A DNA stretch of 64,000 bases from Reyranella sp. (GCF_030651995.1 NZ_JAUSBN010000054.1:1-64000), one strand, 5' to 3'; shown: positions 22,480-32,555, numbered from the stretch's first letter. A program made the numbers and translations. Notes: generated by a model not told the origin, from the sequence alone.

Positions 22480-24327
22480 TTGGACACACCGCACAGTTCC
22501 GTACGTGCCTTCGCGGCCGTCGCCAGTGGATACTGGACGGCCCCGGGATACCGTGCCGTCGCGTGGATGCTCACCGGCGGTCTCGTGTTGCTCGGCGTCG
22601 CGAATGTCGGCATCGCGCTGTGGCTGAACATCTGGAACAGGGATTTCTTCAACGCACTCGACAAGCGTGACGTCGTCGAGCTCATGCGGCTGCTCTGGAT
22701 ACTGGCGGCCATCGTCGCCTCCGCGGGCGTCGCGGTGGCGATCCAGTTGCACGTCAAGCGGCGACTCCAGATCAACTGGCGCTCCTGGCTGTCGCACGTC
22801 ACGCTGCTGCGCTGGCTGAACGGCGGCCGCCAGTACCAGCTCGGCATGCTGGCCGACGAAGTCGACAATCCCGATGGGCGCATCGCCGAGGATATCCGCG
22901 TCTCGACCGAGCTTGCGGTCGAGTTCGCGCAGAGCATCCTGCAGTGCGTGCTGCAACTCGTCACTTTTCTCAGCGTGCTGTGGGTCCTGTCGGGCACGAT
23001 GCCGATCCGGCTGTTCGACCTGGAATTCGACCTGCCGGGCTACATGGTGTGGGCTGCCGTGGCCTACGCGCTGGTCGGCTCGCTGCTCACCTATTTTCTC
23101 GGCCGCGGCCTGATTCATGCCGGCAATGTCCGCCAGAGTCGCGAGGCCGACTTTCGGTCGGGGCTGACGCGGGCGCGCGAGCATGCCGAAGGCATTGCGC
23201 TGATGCGTGGCGAGGAGGACGAGCGCGAACGCTTGCGCAGCTCGCTCTCCGACCTGCGGTCGGCCTGGAACGTCCAGACGCGCGGCCAGGGAAGCCTCTC
23301 CCTGCTCACCAGCTCGCTGGCCTATCTCGCGCCCATCGTGCCGCTGATCGTCGCCCTGCCGCGCTATCTCGGCGGCGAGATCGCGCTGGGCGGCCTGATG
23401 CAGACGGCGCAGGCCTTCTCCAGCGTGCAGTGGGCGCTGTCGTGGCTGATCGACAATTTCCCCAAGTTCGCCGAGTGGCGCGCCTCGACCGATCGCGTGG
23501 TGCACCTGCACGTGGCGCTGACCGACCTCGAGGACAGCAGCGAGGCGCCTGACGAGGCGCGGATCGTGGTTCATCCGGCGGGCAAGTCCGACAAGCTGGT
23601 GATGCGCGATCTGGGCGTAGCCCGCCCCAACGGCAAGATGCTGGTGGCGGAAGCCGAGGTCGAGATCCAGCGCGCCGAGCGGGTGCTGATCCGCGGCCAG
23701 TCGGGCAGCGGCAAGAGTACGATCATGCGGGCGGTTGCCGGCGTTTGGCCGTGGGGCAGGGGGGCCATCCATCTGCCGACCGGCGCCATCACCTTCATGC
23801 CGCAGAAGCCCTATTTCCCGTTGGGCACGTTGCGCGACGCGATGCTCTATCCGGCTGAGCCGGAGGAGGGCATCAGCGACGAGGTGCTGAAGGACATGCT
23901 GCACAAGGTCGGCCTCGATCACCTCCGTGACCGACTCGACGAGACCGAGCGCTGGGACCACATCCTGTCCGGCGGCGAGCAGCAGCGCGTGGCCTTCGCC
24001 CGCGTTCTGGTCCACAAGCCCGCCTGGATCTTCATGGACGAGGCCACCTCGGCGCTCGACGAAGCCGGGCAGGAGAACGTCATGACTCTCCTGATCGAGG
24101 AGCTGCCGGAAACCTCGGTGGTCAGCATCGGCCATCGGCCGGGACTGGAAGTCTTCCATACGCGCGAGCTGACCCTGGAGCCCGGTCCCGACGGCACCAG
24201 GCTCCGGGCCGACGCAAGCCAGCGGTCTCTGGGCGACCTCTACCGCAAGGTGGCGGCGGTCAGCCGTTCGGCACCCCGCGACCCCGGCTTCTGGGCGAAG
24301 GTCCGCGCCAACCTGCTGGGCCGCTGA
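22480..24327 (+). CDS. ABC transporter, fused membrane/ATPase (SbmA/YddA-like)
   Basis: A 615-residue half-transporter. The N-terminal membrane domain (about 1-330) has NIWNRDFFNALDKRD, typical of the SbmA/BacA-YddA-ABCD group. The C-terminal ATPase has Walker A GQSGSGKST, signature LSGGEQQRVAF and Walker B WIFMDEATSALDE. The start is a TTG immediately after the aldolase stop; no ATG in a sensible place exists. The family moves peptides, vitamins or acyl-CoA esters. Substrate unknown. Confidence 0.86.
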   Translation: MDTPHSSVRAFAAVASGYWTAPGYRAVAWMLTGGLVLLGVANVGIALWLNIWNRDFFNALDKRDVVELMRLLWILAAIVASAGVAVAIQLHVKRRLQINWRSWLSHVTLLRWLNGGRQYQLGMLADEVDNPDGRIAEDIRVSTELAVEFAQSILQCVLQLVTFLSVLWVLSGTMPIRLFDLEFDLPGYMVWAAVAYALVGSLLTYFLGRGLIHAGNVRQSREADFRSGLTRAREHAEGIALMRGEEDERERLRSSLSDLRSAWNVQTRGQGSLSLLTSSLAYLAPIVPLIVALPRYLGGEIALGGLMQTAQAFSSVQWALSWLIDNFPKFAEWRASTDRVVHLHVALTDLEDSSEAPDEARIVVHPAGKSDKLVMRDLGVARPNGKMLVAEAEVEIQRAERVLIRGQSGSGKSTIMRAVAGVWPWGRGAIHLPTGAITFMPQKPYFPLGTLRDAMLYPAEPEEGISDEVLKDMLHKVGLDHLRDRLDETERWDHILSGGEQQRVAFARVLVHKPAWIFMDEATSALDEAGQENVMTLLIEELPETSVVSIGHRPGLEVFHTRELTLEPGPDGTRLRADASQRSLGDLYRKVAAVSRSAPRDPGFWAKVRANLLGR

Positions 24328-24377
24328 ACCGCCGCCTTTTGTGAGGCCCGCGGCGGCGTGATATTTCCCGCGGGCAG

Positions 24378-25655
24378 ATGCTCCGCTGGGTTTCACATCA
24401 CGTCGGGTTGGCGAAGCCCCGTCGCTTCGAGCGGATGATTGCGATCCTGGTCTCGCTGGTGCTGGCGGTGGTGGCGGGTGCCGTCGTGTGGCGTTACCAG
24501 CTCGCGTCCGAGCTGGCGCCGGGTTCGCCGCGCAGCTGGTATTTCGCTTACGTCGCGATCCTGCTCGGGCTCGGCATCGTCTGCGCGCGCTGGCCGCGCA
24601 TCACGATGGTGGTGGTGTCACTCGCGGCGATCGAACTGGGCCTGGGCCTCGGATCGGTCGCCCTGACCCGCCACGACCTGGCGAAGAGTGACCTGCTGCC
24701 CTCCGACCGGCCGCGCGAGGTGATCAGGACCTGGCATCCCCTTCTGCAAGCCACCAACGTGCCGACCTCGGCGGGAGACTCCGGGAAGTACCATGTCAAT
24801 TCGCAAGGATTGCGCGGTCGGGAGCGCTCGTCCGGGGAGCTGCGCGACAAGACGGTCGTTGCCGTCTTCGGTGGCTCGACGACCGAGGATCTCGCCGTTC
24901 GCGACGGCGAGACCTGGCCGGAACGACTGGAGGCCCTGTTGGGTGGCGAGCGGTTCGCCGTGCTGAACCATGGCGTCACGTCCAACAGCACGGTCCAGAT
25001 CGTGATCCGGACGGCGTTCTATCAGCCGGCCTTCGGCGTCCAGCCCGATTGTGCCGTCTATCTCGTGGGAGGAGGCGATGTCACCAGCGCGCACATCCGC
25101 AGTCTCGACCCGGGCTTTGCCGACTACCAGACGCCGCTGCTGATCGATGCCCTGGAAGTGCGGCGGGTGGAACGGCTGCTTCCATCGGCCTCGCCTCTGC
25201 TGCGCCTTCTCGGCCGGCTGGCGGCCTTCGCCTTCGATACCGCCCGTCCGCCTCAGCCGGAAGGGCAGCTGAGCGGCGATCCCGATCCGGCGCTGGAGGC
25301 GATCTTCACGCGCAACGTCCGGACGATCTCGGCGATCAACCGTCAGCGCGGCATCGCCACCATCTGGATCGGTGAGGTGTTCGATCACGCCTCGCTCGAA
25401 GCGGCGAGCTGGCGCGGCAGCCTGTGGGCGCCCTTCGTCAGGGTCGGCGACCTGCGGGCGCTGCTTTCGCGGTTGACCGGCATCCTGCAGCGCGAAGCCG
25501 CGTCGCTGGGTGACACCTATGTCGCGGTCGACGAGACGCAGTTCGAGGCCGCCGATTTCTGGGACGGCGAGCATTTCTCGCCGACGGGCTCCGCCCGGTT
25601 CGCGGCGCTGATCGCGCCTCGCGTTGCGGCGGCCTGCCGCAAGAAGCAACGCTAA
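24378..25655 (+). CDS. Membrane-anchored SGNH/GDSL-type hydrolase
   Basis: A 425-residue protein. Two hydrophobic helices (about residues 21-40 and 55-95) anchor it. An SGNH domain follows: block I F-G-G-S-T-T with the likely nucleophile Ser167, a block II Gly in NHGVTSNST, and the C-terminal Asp/His pair in DGEHFSPTG. Such proteins often deacylate or acylate cell-envelope polysaccharides. No operon partner is apparent. The repeat at 25683 follows its stop. Confidence 0.78.
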   Translation: MLRWVSHHVGLAKPRRFERMIAILVSLVLAVVAGAVVWRYQLASELAPGSPRSWYFAYVAILLGLGIVCARWPRITMVVVSLAAIELGLGLGSVALTRHDLAKSDLLPSDRPREVIRTWHPLLQATNVPTSAGDSGKYHVNSQGLRGRERSSGELRDKTVVAVFGGSTTEDLAVRDGETWPERLEALLGGERFAVLNHGVTSNSTVQIVIRTAFYQPAFGVQPDCAVYLVGGGDVTSAHIRSLDPGFADYQTPLLIDALEVRRVERLLPSASPLLRLLGRLAAFAFDTARPPQPEGQLSGDPDPALEAIFTRNVRTISAINRQRGIATIWIGEVFDHASLEAASWRGSLWAPFVRVGDLRALLSRLTGILQREAASLGDTYVAVDETQFEAADFWDGEHFSPTGSARFAALIAPRVAAACRKKQR

Positions 25656-25682
25656 GGCGAGATGATTTCTAATGGAGAGCCC

Positions 25683-25830
25683 GTCATCTCGACCGGAGCC
25701 TCGCGCAGCGAGGCGGAGTGGAGAGATCTTCTCTCTGCGAATCGCCGGCTTGTCGTCGATAAAAGGTCTCTCCACTTCGCGGCGGAGCCTGCCCCGAGGG
25801 CTTGCGAGGGGGCGCTTCGGTCGAGACGAC
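25683..25830. repeat. Interspersed inverted repeat, family B copy 1
   Basis: A 148-bp element. The left end GTCATCTCGACCGGAGC and the right end GCTTCGGTCGAGACGAC are nearly complementary. Inside, GGAGAGATCTTCTCTC and GGTCTCTCCAC form further arms. Other copies lie at 41621 and 46140. It sits between two convergent genes and encodes nothing. Confidence 0.8.
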
Positions 25831-25843
25831 GGGTCTCTCTTGT

Positions 25844-26323
25844 TTACAGCACCTCGTGGAAGCCGATCGCGACACGGTCCGGCGCGCGGGTGGCGACCCC
25901 GACGAAAATCGCGCGCTCCAGCCACTTGAGGGTCGGCTCCGATGTCTCGAAACGTGGCGCCGTGCGGAAGTGGTAGCTGCCGGGTGGCAGCAGCTCGCCC
26001 TTCGACATGCGCTCCAGAATTTCCGGACTCGCAACGCGCAGGCCCTCGTTCTGGACGTAGATTAGCGCGCCAGCCTTGCTGCGAATCGTGTAGCGCGCCA
26101 CCACCTCGATCGTGCCGTCGGGCCGCACGATCTGCCAGTCCGCGCCGCCCGGCAGGATCTCGCCGTCCAGCCGGGGGCCCCGCACCTCCCCGCCCAGGAT
26201 GTCGATGATGCGGCGATGGCCGCGCGCGGTCTGGCCAAGATCCTGCACCGGCCCGACCCTGGCCTTGATGGAGAAGGCGAAGCGCAGGGCGGGGGCGGTT
26301 TCGATGAAGGCGTCGACGTCCAT
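25844..26323 (-). CDS. DUF3237-family protein
   Basis: A 159-residue protein of the DUF3237 (UPF0311) family, recognised by RGHRRIIDILGGEVRGPRL…LPGGADWQIVRPDG and by YTIRSKAGALIYVQNEGLR. The predicted fold is a beta-barrel; the biochemical role is unknown. The ATG lies one base beyond the stop of the acyl-CoA dehydrogenase gene, so it is the end of a minus-strand operon of redox enzymes. The longer upstream frame is only the antisense of that gene. Confidence 0.82.
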   Translation of the reverse strand: MDVDAFIETAPALRFAFSIKARVGPVQDLGQTARGHRRIIDILGGEVRGPRLDGEILPGGADWQIVRPDGTIEVVARYTIRSKAGALIYVQNEGLRVASPEILERMSKGELLPPGSYHFRTAPRFETSEPTLKWLERAIFVGVATRAPDRVAIGFHEVL

Positions 26324-26324
26324 G

Positions 26325-27488
26325 TCAGGCCTGCTGCTTGCCGAGCAGGTGATCGGAGATGATGCGCTGCTGGATCTCCGAGGTGCCCTCGAAGATCTTG
26401 GTGAGGCGTGCGTCGCGCCAGTAGCGCTCGACGGCATGAAGCGTCGTGTAGCCGGCACCGCCGAACACCTGCAGCGCCTCGGAGGTGACCTTCTCGGCCA
26501 TTTCGGAAGCGTGGAACTTCACCATCGCCGCCTCCTTGTCACAGCGCCGCTTCTGGTCGATCTCGTCGCAGACGAAATACATGAGCTGGCGCGACGCCTC
26601 GATCTCGGTCGCCATGCGGGCGAGGCGGAAGCGCGTGTTCTGGAAGTCGCCGATCGCCTGGCCGAACTGGCGGCGCTCCTGCGCATAGGCGGTGGCGTCC
26701 TCCAGCGCGCCGCGGGCGAGGCCGATGGCGCGGGCCGCCGTATGGGCGCGGGCGCGCTCGAGCCCGGCCGAGATGTAGTAGAAGGCGCGGCCTTCCTCGC
26801 CGATCAGCGCCGAGCCGGGCAGCCGGCATTCGTCGAAGGCCAGTTCCCAGGTCTTCCAGCCGAAGTAACCGATCTTGGGAATCGGCGCGCCCTTCACGCC
26901 CGGCGGCAGCGTGCCCCGGGGCTTCTCGATCAGGAAGGAGGAGAGGCCGACATGCTTGCGCTTGGGATCGGGCGCGTCGGAGGTGCGGGCCACCAGCATG
27001 ATGTAGTCGGCGCCGTCGGCGAAGGTGCACCAGTACTTGTTGCCGGTGATCACCCAATCGTCGCCGTCCCGGCGCGCCCGGCAGGCGATGCTGCCGAGAT
27101 CGGATCCCACGTTGGGCTCCGACATGGCCGCGGCGCCCAGAAATTCGCCGCGGGCGGCGCGGGGCAGGAAGACGGCCCGCTGTTCCTCGGTCATGCCGCG
27201 CCCGGCGCTGAGGCCGTTTCCGCGCGCGATGATGGAGGCCACGCTCATCCAGCCGCGCGCCAGCTCCTCGGTGATGAGGCAGTATTCGAAGACGCCGAGG
27301 CCCAGGCCGCCATACTGCTCGGGGATCACGATGCCGAAATAACCCATGTCGGCCAGCTTCTGGATCAGCTCGGGCGGGATGTCGCCCTTTTCCGGATCGA
27401 GCTTGTTGGCGACCGGCAGCACTTCCTTCATGACGAAGGCGCGCGCCGTCTCCTGGATCATGCGGCGCTCGTCAGTCATGTAACCCAT
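26325..27488 (-). CDS. Acyl-CoA dehydrogenase family protein
   Basis: A 387-residue flavoprotein. The middle-domain signatures AMSEPNVGSDLGSI and KYWCTFADGADY and the C-terminal helix with FGGAGYTTLHAVERYWRDARLTKIFEGTSEIQ identify the family; the Glu in FEGTSE is in the position of the catalytic base of many members. It oxidises a CoA thioester with electrons going to ETF. GGGGAA precedes the ATG by five bases. It lies downstream of a GMC oxidoreductase and a flavin monooxygenase. Confidence 0.92.
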   Translation of the reverse strand: MGYMTDERRMIQETARAFVMKEVLPVANKLDPEKGDIPPELIQKLADMGYFGIVIPEQYGGLGLGVFEYCLITEELARGWMSVASIIARGNGLSAGRGMTEEQRAVFLPRAARGEFLGAAAMSEPNVGSDLGSIACRARRDGDDWVITGNKYWCTFADGADYIMLVARTSDAPDPKRKHVGLSSFLIEKPRGTLPPGVKGAPIPKIGYFGWKTWELAFDECRLPGSALIGEEGRAFYYISAGLERARAHTAARAIGLARGALEDATAYAQERRQFGQAIGDFQNTRFRLARMATEIEASRQLMYFVCDEIDQKRRCDKEAAMVKFHASEMAEKVTSEALQVFGGAGYTTLHAVERYWRDARLTKIFEGTSEIQQRIISDHLLGKQQA

Positions 27489-27588
27489 GTCATTTCCCCG
27501 TTTCTTGCATCGGCATCGTAGCGAACTTCGAGGCGATCACAGTGCGCAGAATCCTGTTCGGCGCCACGATGCGTTTTCTCTGTGCGGC

Positions 27589-29181
27589 TCAGCGCGCATC
27601 CTCGCGGATCATCGTCGCGCCCTTCTCGCCGATCATGATGGTGGGCGCATTGGTGTTGCCGGTGGTCAGCGTCGGCATCACCGAGGCATCGATCACCCGC
27701 AGACCCTGGAGGCCGTGTACGCGCAGGCGCGAATCGACGACGGCGCGCGGATCCTCGCCCATCCGGCAGGTGCCGACCGGATGATAGAGCGTGTTGCCGG
27801 CGCGGCGGGCATAGGCCAGCAGGTCGGCGTCGGTCTTCACATCGGGGCCGGGCTGGATCTCGCCTTCACTGTGCTGGGAGAGCGCCGCCGCCGCGAAGAT
27901 GCGGCGGGTGTGTCGAAAGCCGCCCAGCAGGGCCAGCTCGTCGGTGTGCGTGGTGAGATAGTTCGGCTTGATGTGCGGGCGCGCGAAGGGGTCGGACGAG
28001 GCCGCCATGATCGTGCCGCGGCTGTCGGGTTTCACGACGCAGACGACGCAGCTCATGCCGGGCCGTTCGTCGAGCTGCCCGAACTTCAGCGGATGCGAGC
28101 TGCCGGGTGTGAACAGCAGCTGCAGGTCGGGGGAGGCCAGGCCCTCGCGGCTATCGCAGAAGACCTGCGCCGTCGTCACGCCGAAGGTGAGGGCGCCGCG
28201 GCCGGTGAAGGCAAAGCGCAGGATCTCCGGCAGCACGCGCGGAAAGCGCGAGACCTCGTTGACCGTTTCGACACCCTTCACGCGATGCACGACTCGCACG
28301 ACGTAGTGGTCGATCAGGTTCGATCCGACGCCAGGCAGGTCGTGCACCACCGGGAGGCCGAGCGACTGCAGGTGCGCCGCCGGCCCCACACCGGAGATCT
28401 GCAGGATGTGCGGTGAGTTGACGGCGCCGCCCGAGACGATGACCTCGCGGTTGGCCCGTACCTCGGTGAGCTTGCCGCCACGCTGGAAGGTGACGCCGAC
28501 GCAGCGCTTGCCCTCGAACATCAGCTTGCCGCCCTGGGCGTTCGTCTCGACCCGCAGGTTGGGACGGCTGCGTGCCTCGCGGAGATAGGTCTGCGCCGTC
28601 GAACCGCGCCACCGTCCGCGACGGGTCATCTGCGAATAGCCGACGCCGTGACGCGTCTTGCCGTTGAGGTCGGGATTGAACGGGAAGCCGGCCTGCTGGG
28701 CGCCTTCAACGAAACGATGAGTGAGGGGCAGGATGGTGCGATAGTCCTCGACCTTGAGGGGGCCGTCCTGGCCGCGTACCTCATTGTCGCCGCCCTGCAC
28801 GTACTGCTCGGACTTCATGAAGTAGGGCAGCACGTCGTCGTAGCTCCAGCCGCGGCAGCCCATCTGGGCCCAGCCGTCGAAATCGGCCGGCGCGCCGCGC
28901 ACATAGAGCATGCCGTTGATCGAGCTCGAGCCGCCCAGGGTGCGGCCGCGCGGCCACTCGATGCGGCGGTCGCCCGAGCCCTTCTCCGGCTCGGTCGTGT
29001 AGTTCCAGTTCACCAGCGGATTGCGGATCAGCGAGCGTATGCCGGCCGGGATGTGGATCATGGGATGCCAGTCGCTGGGGCCGGCCTCCAGCAGGATCAC
29101 CGTCGCGCCGGTCTCGCTGAGGCGCGCCGCGACCGTGCAGCCGGCCGATCCCGCGCCGACGACGACATAATCCGCCTGCAT
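27589..29181 (-). CDS. GMC-family oxidoreductase (choline-dehydrogenase-like)
   Basis: A 530-residue FAD enzyme. The N-terminal Rossmann motif VVVGAGSAGCTVA, the GMC signature [19 protein letters not shown] near residue 80, and the C-terminal catalytic His/Asn region ([27 protein letters not shown]) are all present. GGGGGAAGAAAC precedes the ATG. It oxidises an alcohol to an aldehyde. A paralogue lies at 39485. The preceding flavin monooxygenase gene ends 13 bases before its start. Confidence 0.93.
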   Translation of the reverse strand: MQADYVVVGAGSAGCTVAARLSETGATVILLEAGPSDWHPMIHIPAGIRSLIRNPLVNWNYTTEPEKGSGDRRIEWPRGRTLGGSSSINGMLYVRGAPADFDGWAQMGCRGWSYDDVLPYFMKSEQYVQGGDNEVRGQDGPLKVEDYRTILPLTHRFVEGAQQAGFPFNPDLNGKTRHGVGYSQMTRRGRWRGSTAQTYLREARSRPNLRVETNAQGGKLMFEGKRCVGVTFQRGGKLTEVRANREVIVSGGAVNSPHILQISGVGPAAHLQSLGLPVVHDLPGVGSNLIDHYVVRVVHRVKGVETVNEVSRFPRVLPEILRFAFTGRGALTFGVTTAQVFCDSREGLASPDLQLLFTPGSSHPLKFGQLDERPGMSCVVCVVKPDSRGTIMAASSDPFARPHIKPNYLTTHTDELALLGGFRHTRRIFAAAALSQHSEGEIQPGPDVKTDADLLAYARRAGNTLYHPVGTCRMGEDPRAVVDSRLRVHGLQGLRVIDASVMPTLTTGNTNAPTIMIGEKGATMIREDAR

Positions 29182-29194
29182 GTTTCTTCCCCCC

Positions 29195-30664
29195 TCAGAG
29201 TGTGCCGGATCGCCGGTCGCGCGGCACGAAATAGTCGGTCGGCGCGAGCTCCGGATCTTCCTGTGCATACATGTTCCGTACGTGCGTCTCGACGTCGTCG
29301 CGGAACAGCGCGTGCGAGATCGACTGCACGAGGCGTGTCGAGCCGACGAACAGGCCGGGAATGTCGCCGGAGAGCGCGCCGTGGCTCAGGATGCTGCCCC
29401 AGTTGAAGAGGTGGATGTCGCCCATGTGCGGTGTGCGGCCGGGCACCTTCTCGATCAGCTCGAAGCCCGGACCGAGATAGGGATAACGTGCCGCCTCGGC
29501 GTTGGCGCTGGCGTCCGCCGGCGTACGGCGGTCGCCCCACAGGGTCGCGTTGGCGGCGAACGGTCCCAGTTCCGGGCGCCGCGCGAGATCGATGTCGAAG
29601 CCGGTGCCCAGCAGGACCGCATCGAAGCGTTCCGTCCCCTTGGTCGTCTTCACGGTGACGCCGTCCGCGTCGACGATCATGTCGAGCCACGGCTCGGCGA
29701 AGCGGAAGGCGAAGCCCGGCAGCTTCTGCGCCCGCAGCACAGATTCGTGCGGCGGTGGTGAGCCGGCCGCCAGCATGTAGGTGTAGATCTTCCAGCGCCA
29801 GTCATCGTCCAGCATGCCCTGGCCGCGCTGGAAGCCGGGGAAGGAGACGCCCTTCGACTTGTTGACCTGGGGCAGGTGCGGCCGCCGCGCATAGCAGATC
29901 GCCTCGCGCGCACCGGCTTCCAGCGCCGTGCAGGCATTGTCGATCGCCGTCGCGAGCACGCCCAGGATTCCGAGGCGCTTGCCCTTCAGCTGCGTGAAAT
30001 CGATCTCTTCCAGCGTGTGGAAGACGCGGCCGGCGCGGGCGGGATCCGCGGGGTCGAACGAGGGGAACGACGGCCAGCGGAAGCCACCCGATCCGTCGCG
30101 GCCGTTGGCCAGCACGATCTTGCGCGCCAGCACCGTTTCGCCGGTCGACAGGCTCGCCTGCAGGAAGTCGCCGGCGGGCTCGATCCCGAGCAACGACACC
30201 CCGTTCTCGACCTTCAGGTCGACGACCCTGCGCACCCACAGGAGATAGGAGAGCCAGTCGAGCCGTGCGATCTTGTAGAGCTTCTCCCAGCCCTCGGCGC
30301 CGTGCTGGGCCTCGTACCAAGCGCGGAAGGTGAGCGACGGCACGCCGAGGTCGGGGCCGGTGAGATGCTTGGGCGAGCGCAGGATCGGCATGCGCGCCGT
30401 GGTGTTCCACGGCCCTTCATGGCCGTGGGTGTTGCGCTCGATCACGCGGATGTTGCGGATGCCCTCGCGCAGCAGGCCCCAACCGACGGTCTGACCGCAC
30501 ATGCCGGCGCCGACGATCAGAACGTCGAGTACGCGGCGGCCGTCGGGGCCGGTCTTCTCCGGCACCCAGTTGGCCGGCGGATAGTTCAACCGCGCCAGGT
30601 CGTGGCGCGCGGCCGTCTCGAGTTCGTCCAGGCCCGGCGAATGCCGCTCGACAATACCATCCAT
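29195..30664 (-). CDS. FAD/NAD(P)-dependent monooxygenase-like protein
   Basis: A 489-residue flavoprotein. The first dinucleotide motif is VLIVGAGMCGQTVG (about residue 48), and a second appears as GILGVLATAIDNA near residue 232, where the glycines are partly lost. Layout resembles flavin-containing or Baeyer-Villiger type monooxygenases (LLGTGFDIDL in the C-terminal third). The ATG at 30664 is chosen over a GTG at 30685 because GGAAG lies just upstream. It is divergent from the benzoylformate-decarboxylase-like gene and heads the minus-strand operon. Confidence 0.82.
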   Translation of the reverse strand: MDGIVERHSPGLDELETAARHDLARLNYPPANWVPEKTGPDGRRVLDVLIVGAGMCGQTVGWGLLREGIRNIRVIERNTHGHEGPWNTTARMPILRSPKHLTGPDLGVPSLTFRAWYEAQHGAEGWEKLYKIARLDWLSYLLWVRRVVDLKVENGVSLLGIEPAGDFLQASLSTGETVLARKIVLANGRDGSGGFRWPSFPSFDPADPARAGRVFHTLEEIDFTQLKGKRLGILGVLATAIDNACTALEAGAREAICYARRPHLPQVNKSKGVSFPGFQRGQGMLDDDWRWKIYTYMLAAGSPPPHESVLRAQKLPGFAFRFAEPWLDMIVDADGVTVKTTKGTERFDAVLLGTGFDIDLARRPELGPFAANATLWGDRRTPADASANAEAARYPYLGPGFELIEKVPGRTPHMGDIHLFNWGSILSHGALSGDIPGLFVGSTRLVQSISHALFRDDVETHVRNMYAQEDPELAPTDYFVPRDRRSGTL

Positions 30665-30886
30665 GCCGTGCTTCCGACCCTCCACGCATTTCCTTAGCAG
30701 GGTGGCCCCGTTGAATGAACTGCCGTGCCTCTGCGGCCTGTCGTATCACGGGGAGGAACTGGACGGCCGCCGGTGGCCATCTCCGGATGCCATGGGCGCT
30801 CAAGCCCCGGTACTATGCGGGGAGTTGCCGATCCGGACGGGCGAACGGCGCGGCCGGACCAGGGAAAGTCAAAGGGAGAGTATGGA
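30665..30886. promoter_or_regulatory. Divergent region, monooxygenase / thiamine enzyme
   Basis: These 222 bases must hold promoters for both directions. AAAGGGAG (30871-30878) is the ribosome binding site of the plus-strand gene. I see no confident -35/-10 pair or palindromic operator. Confidence 0.4.
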
Positions 30887-32539
30887 ATGCGCGGACGTCA
30901 GGTTCTGTTGGACACGCTGATCAATCACGGGGTCGACCGGATCTTCGGCAACCCCGGCACGACCGAAAGTCCGCTGCTCGATTCCCTGCTCGACTATCCG
31001 CAGCTCCAGTACATCGTGCACCTGCATGAAGGCGTCGCGACCGGCGCGGCCAACTTCTACGCGCAGGCCAGCGGCAAGACTGCCTTCGTGAACCTGCATG
31101 TGGCGCCGGGCCTCGGCAATGCGATCGGCGCGATCTACAGTGCTCTGAAGAACAACTCGCCCATGGTGGTGACGGCCGGCCAGCAGGACACGCGCATGCG
31201 TCTGCGCGATCCGATCCTGGGCCACGACCTCGCCGCCATCGCTGCGCCCGTGACGAAGTGGAGCGTGCAGGTCGAGCGGGCTGACGAGCTGGGCCCGATC
31301 CTGCAGCGCGCCTTCAAGATCGCCAACGAAGCGCCGGCCGGTCCTGTGTTCGTGGCGCTGCCGATCGACGTGATGGAGCAGGAGACCTCCATTCCGGCGG
31401 GGCGGCCCGGCCATTCCTATACCGCGACCCGCCCCGATCCGGCGGGCATCGCCGCCATGGCCAAGCTGCTGGCGGCCGCGAAGAGCCCGACCATCGTGGC
31501 CGGCGACGATATCGCCCGCGCCGGCGCTGACAGGACGCTGGTCAAGCTGGTCGAGAAGCTGGGCGCCTCGGTCTGGTTCGAGGGGCTGCGCGGGCGGAAT
31601 TCCTTCCCGACCGATCATCCGGCCTATCGCGGCACGCTGGCCTTCGATGCGCCTGGCGTGGCCAGGCAGCTGGCCGACAGCGATCTCGTGCTGATGGTGG
31701 GCGGGCCCTTCTTCGAGGAAGTCTGGTACGCGCCGGGTTCGCCATTCGCCGCCGGCACCAAGGTGCTGCAGATCGAGGCCGGCGCCTCGCGGCTCGCCTA
31801 CAATTTCGCGCTCGATGCCGGCGTGGTCGCCGATGCCGGTGTGGCACTGGAGGCGCTCGACGCGGCCCTGACCGGCGTCGATGCGGCGGCGGCATCCAAG
31901 CGCAACGAAGAGATGAAGGCGCGCAAGGCGGCCGACGATGCGGCTCAGAAAGCGCGTGTCGAAAAGGCCTGGTCGCGCACGCCGACCTCGATGGCCCGCG
32001 CCATGGCGGAGATCCGCGCGGGCTCGCCGAAGGATGTCGTCGTGGTCGACGAGACGATCACCGCCAACCTCGACCTCTTCAAGACCTTCACCTTCAAGAG
32101 ACCGGGCGACTATTACAGCGGCCGCGGCGGCGGCATCGGCCAGGGGCTGGCCGGCGCCATCGGCGTTGCGGTGGCCGAGACGAAGCGGCCGATCCTGTGC
32201 CTGTCGGGCGACGGCTCGTCGATGTACTCGATCCAGGCGCTGTGGACGGCGGCACATCACGAGCTGCCGATCGTTTTCGTGATCCTCGCGAACCGCGAGT
32301 ATCGCGTGCTGAAGCACAACATCGACGCCTATCGCCAGCGCTTCGACGTGAAGTCGAACAAGCCCTATATGCACATGGACCTGACCGGCCCGACCATGGG
32401 CTTCGTCGATCTCGCCAAGGGCATGGGCGTCGCCGGCACCTACGTCGCCAAGGCCGACGACATCAAGGCCGCCGTCGAGGCCGCCTTCAAGTCCGGCAAG
32501 CCGCACCTCGTCGAAATCGAGATCGAAGGGAAGCGTTAA
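30887..32539 (+). CDS. Thiamine-diphosphate enzyme, benzoylformate-decarboxylase-like
   Basis: A 550-residue enzyme. The N-terminal domain has the FGNPGTTESPLLDSL motif and HEGVATGAANFYAQASGK with the activating Glu of the decarboxylase family. The C-terminal cofactor motif is LSGDGSSMYSIQALW…VILANREY. The motifs match benzoylformate decarboxylase-type enzymes, which decarboxylate aryl 2-keto acids to aldehydes. It lies upstream of an HpcH/HpaI aldolase (convergent) and is divergent from a monooxygenase, which suggests catabolism of an aromatic or branched keto acid. Confidence 0.88.
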   Translation: MRGRQVLLDTLINHGVDRIFGNPGTTESPLLDSLLDYPQLQYIVHLHEGVATGAANFYAQASGKTAFVNLHVAPGLGNAIGAIYSALKNNSPMVVTAGQQDTRMRLRDPILGHDLAAIAAPVTKWSVQVERADELGPILQRAFKIANEAPAGPVFVALPIDVMEQETSIPAGRPGHSYTATRPDPAGIAAMAKLLAAAKSPTIVAGDDIARAGADRTLVKLVEKLGASVWFEGLRGRNSFPTDHPAYRGTLAFDAPGVARQLADSDLVLMVGGPFFEEVWYAPGSPFAAGTKVLQIEAGASRLAYNFALDAGVVADAGVALEALDAALTGVDAAAASKRNEEMKARKAADDAAQKARVEKAWSRTPTSMARAMAEIRAGSPKDVVVVDETITANLDLFKTFTFKRPGDYYSGRGGGIGQGLAGAIGVAVAETKRPILCLSGDGSSMYSIQALWTAAHHELPIVFVILANREYRVLKHNIDAYRQRFDVKSNKPYMHMDLTGPTMGFVDLAKGMGVAGTYVAKADDIKAAVEAAFKSGKPHLVEIEIEGKR

Positions 32540-32555
32540 CGCGCGTTCATACGCG

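Noticed and set aside
21706-24396. 896-codon minus-strand frame antisense to the aldolase and ABC transporter genes
   Set aside because: Shadow frame with Arg/His/Asp-rich composition and no recognisable domain.
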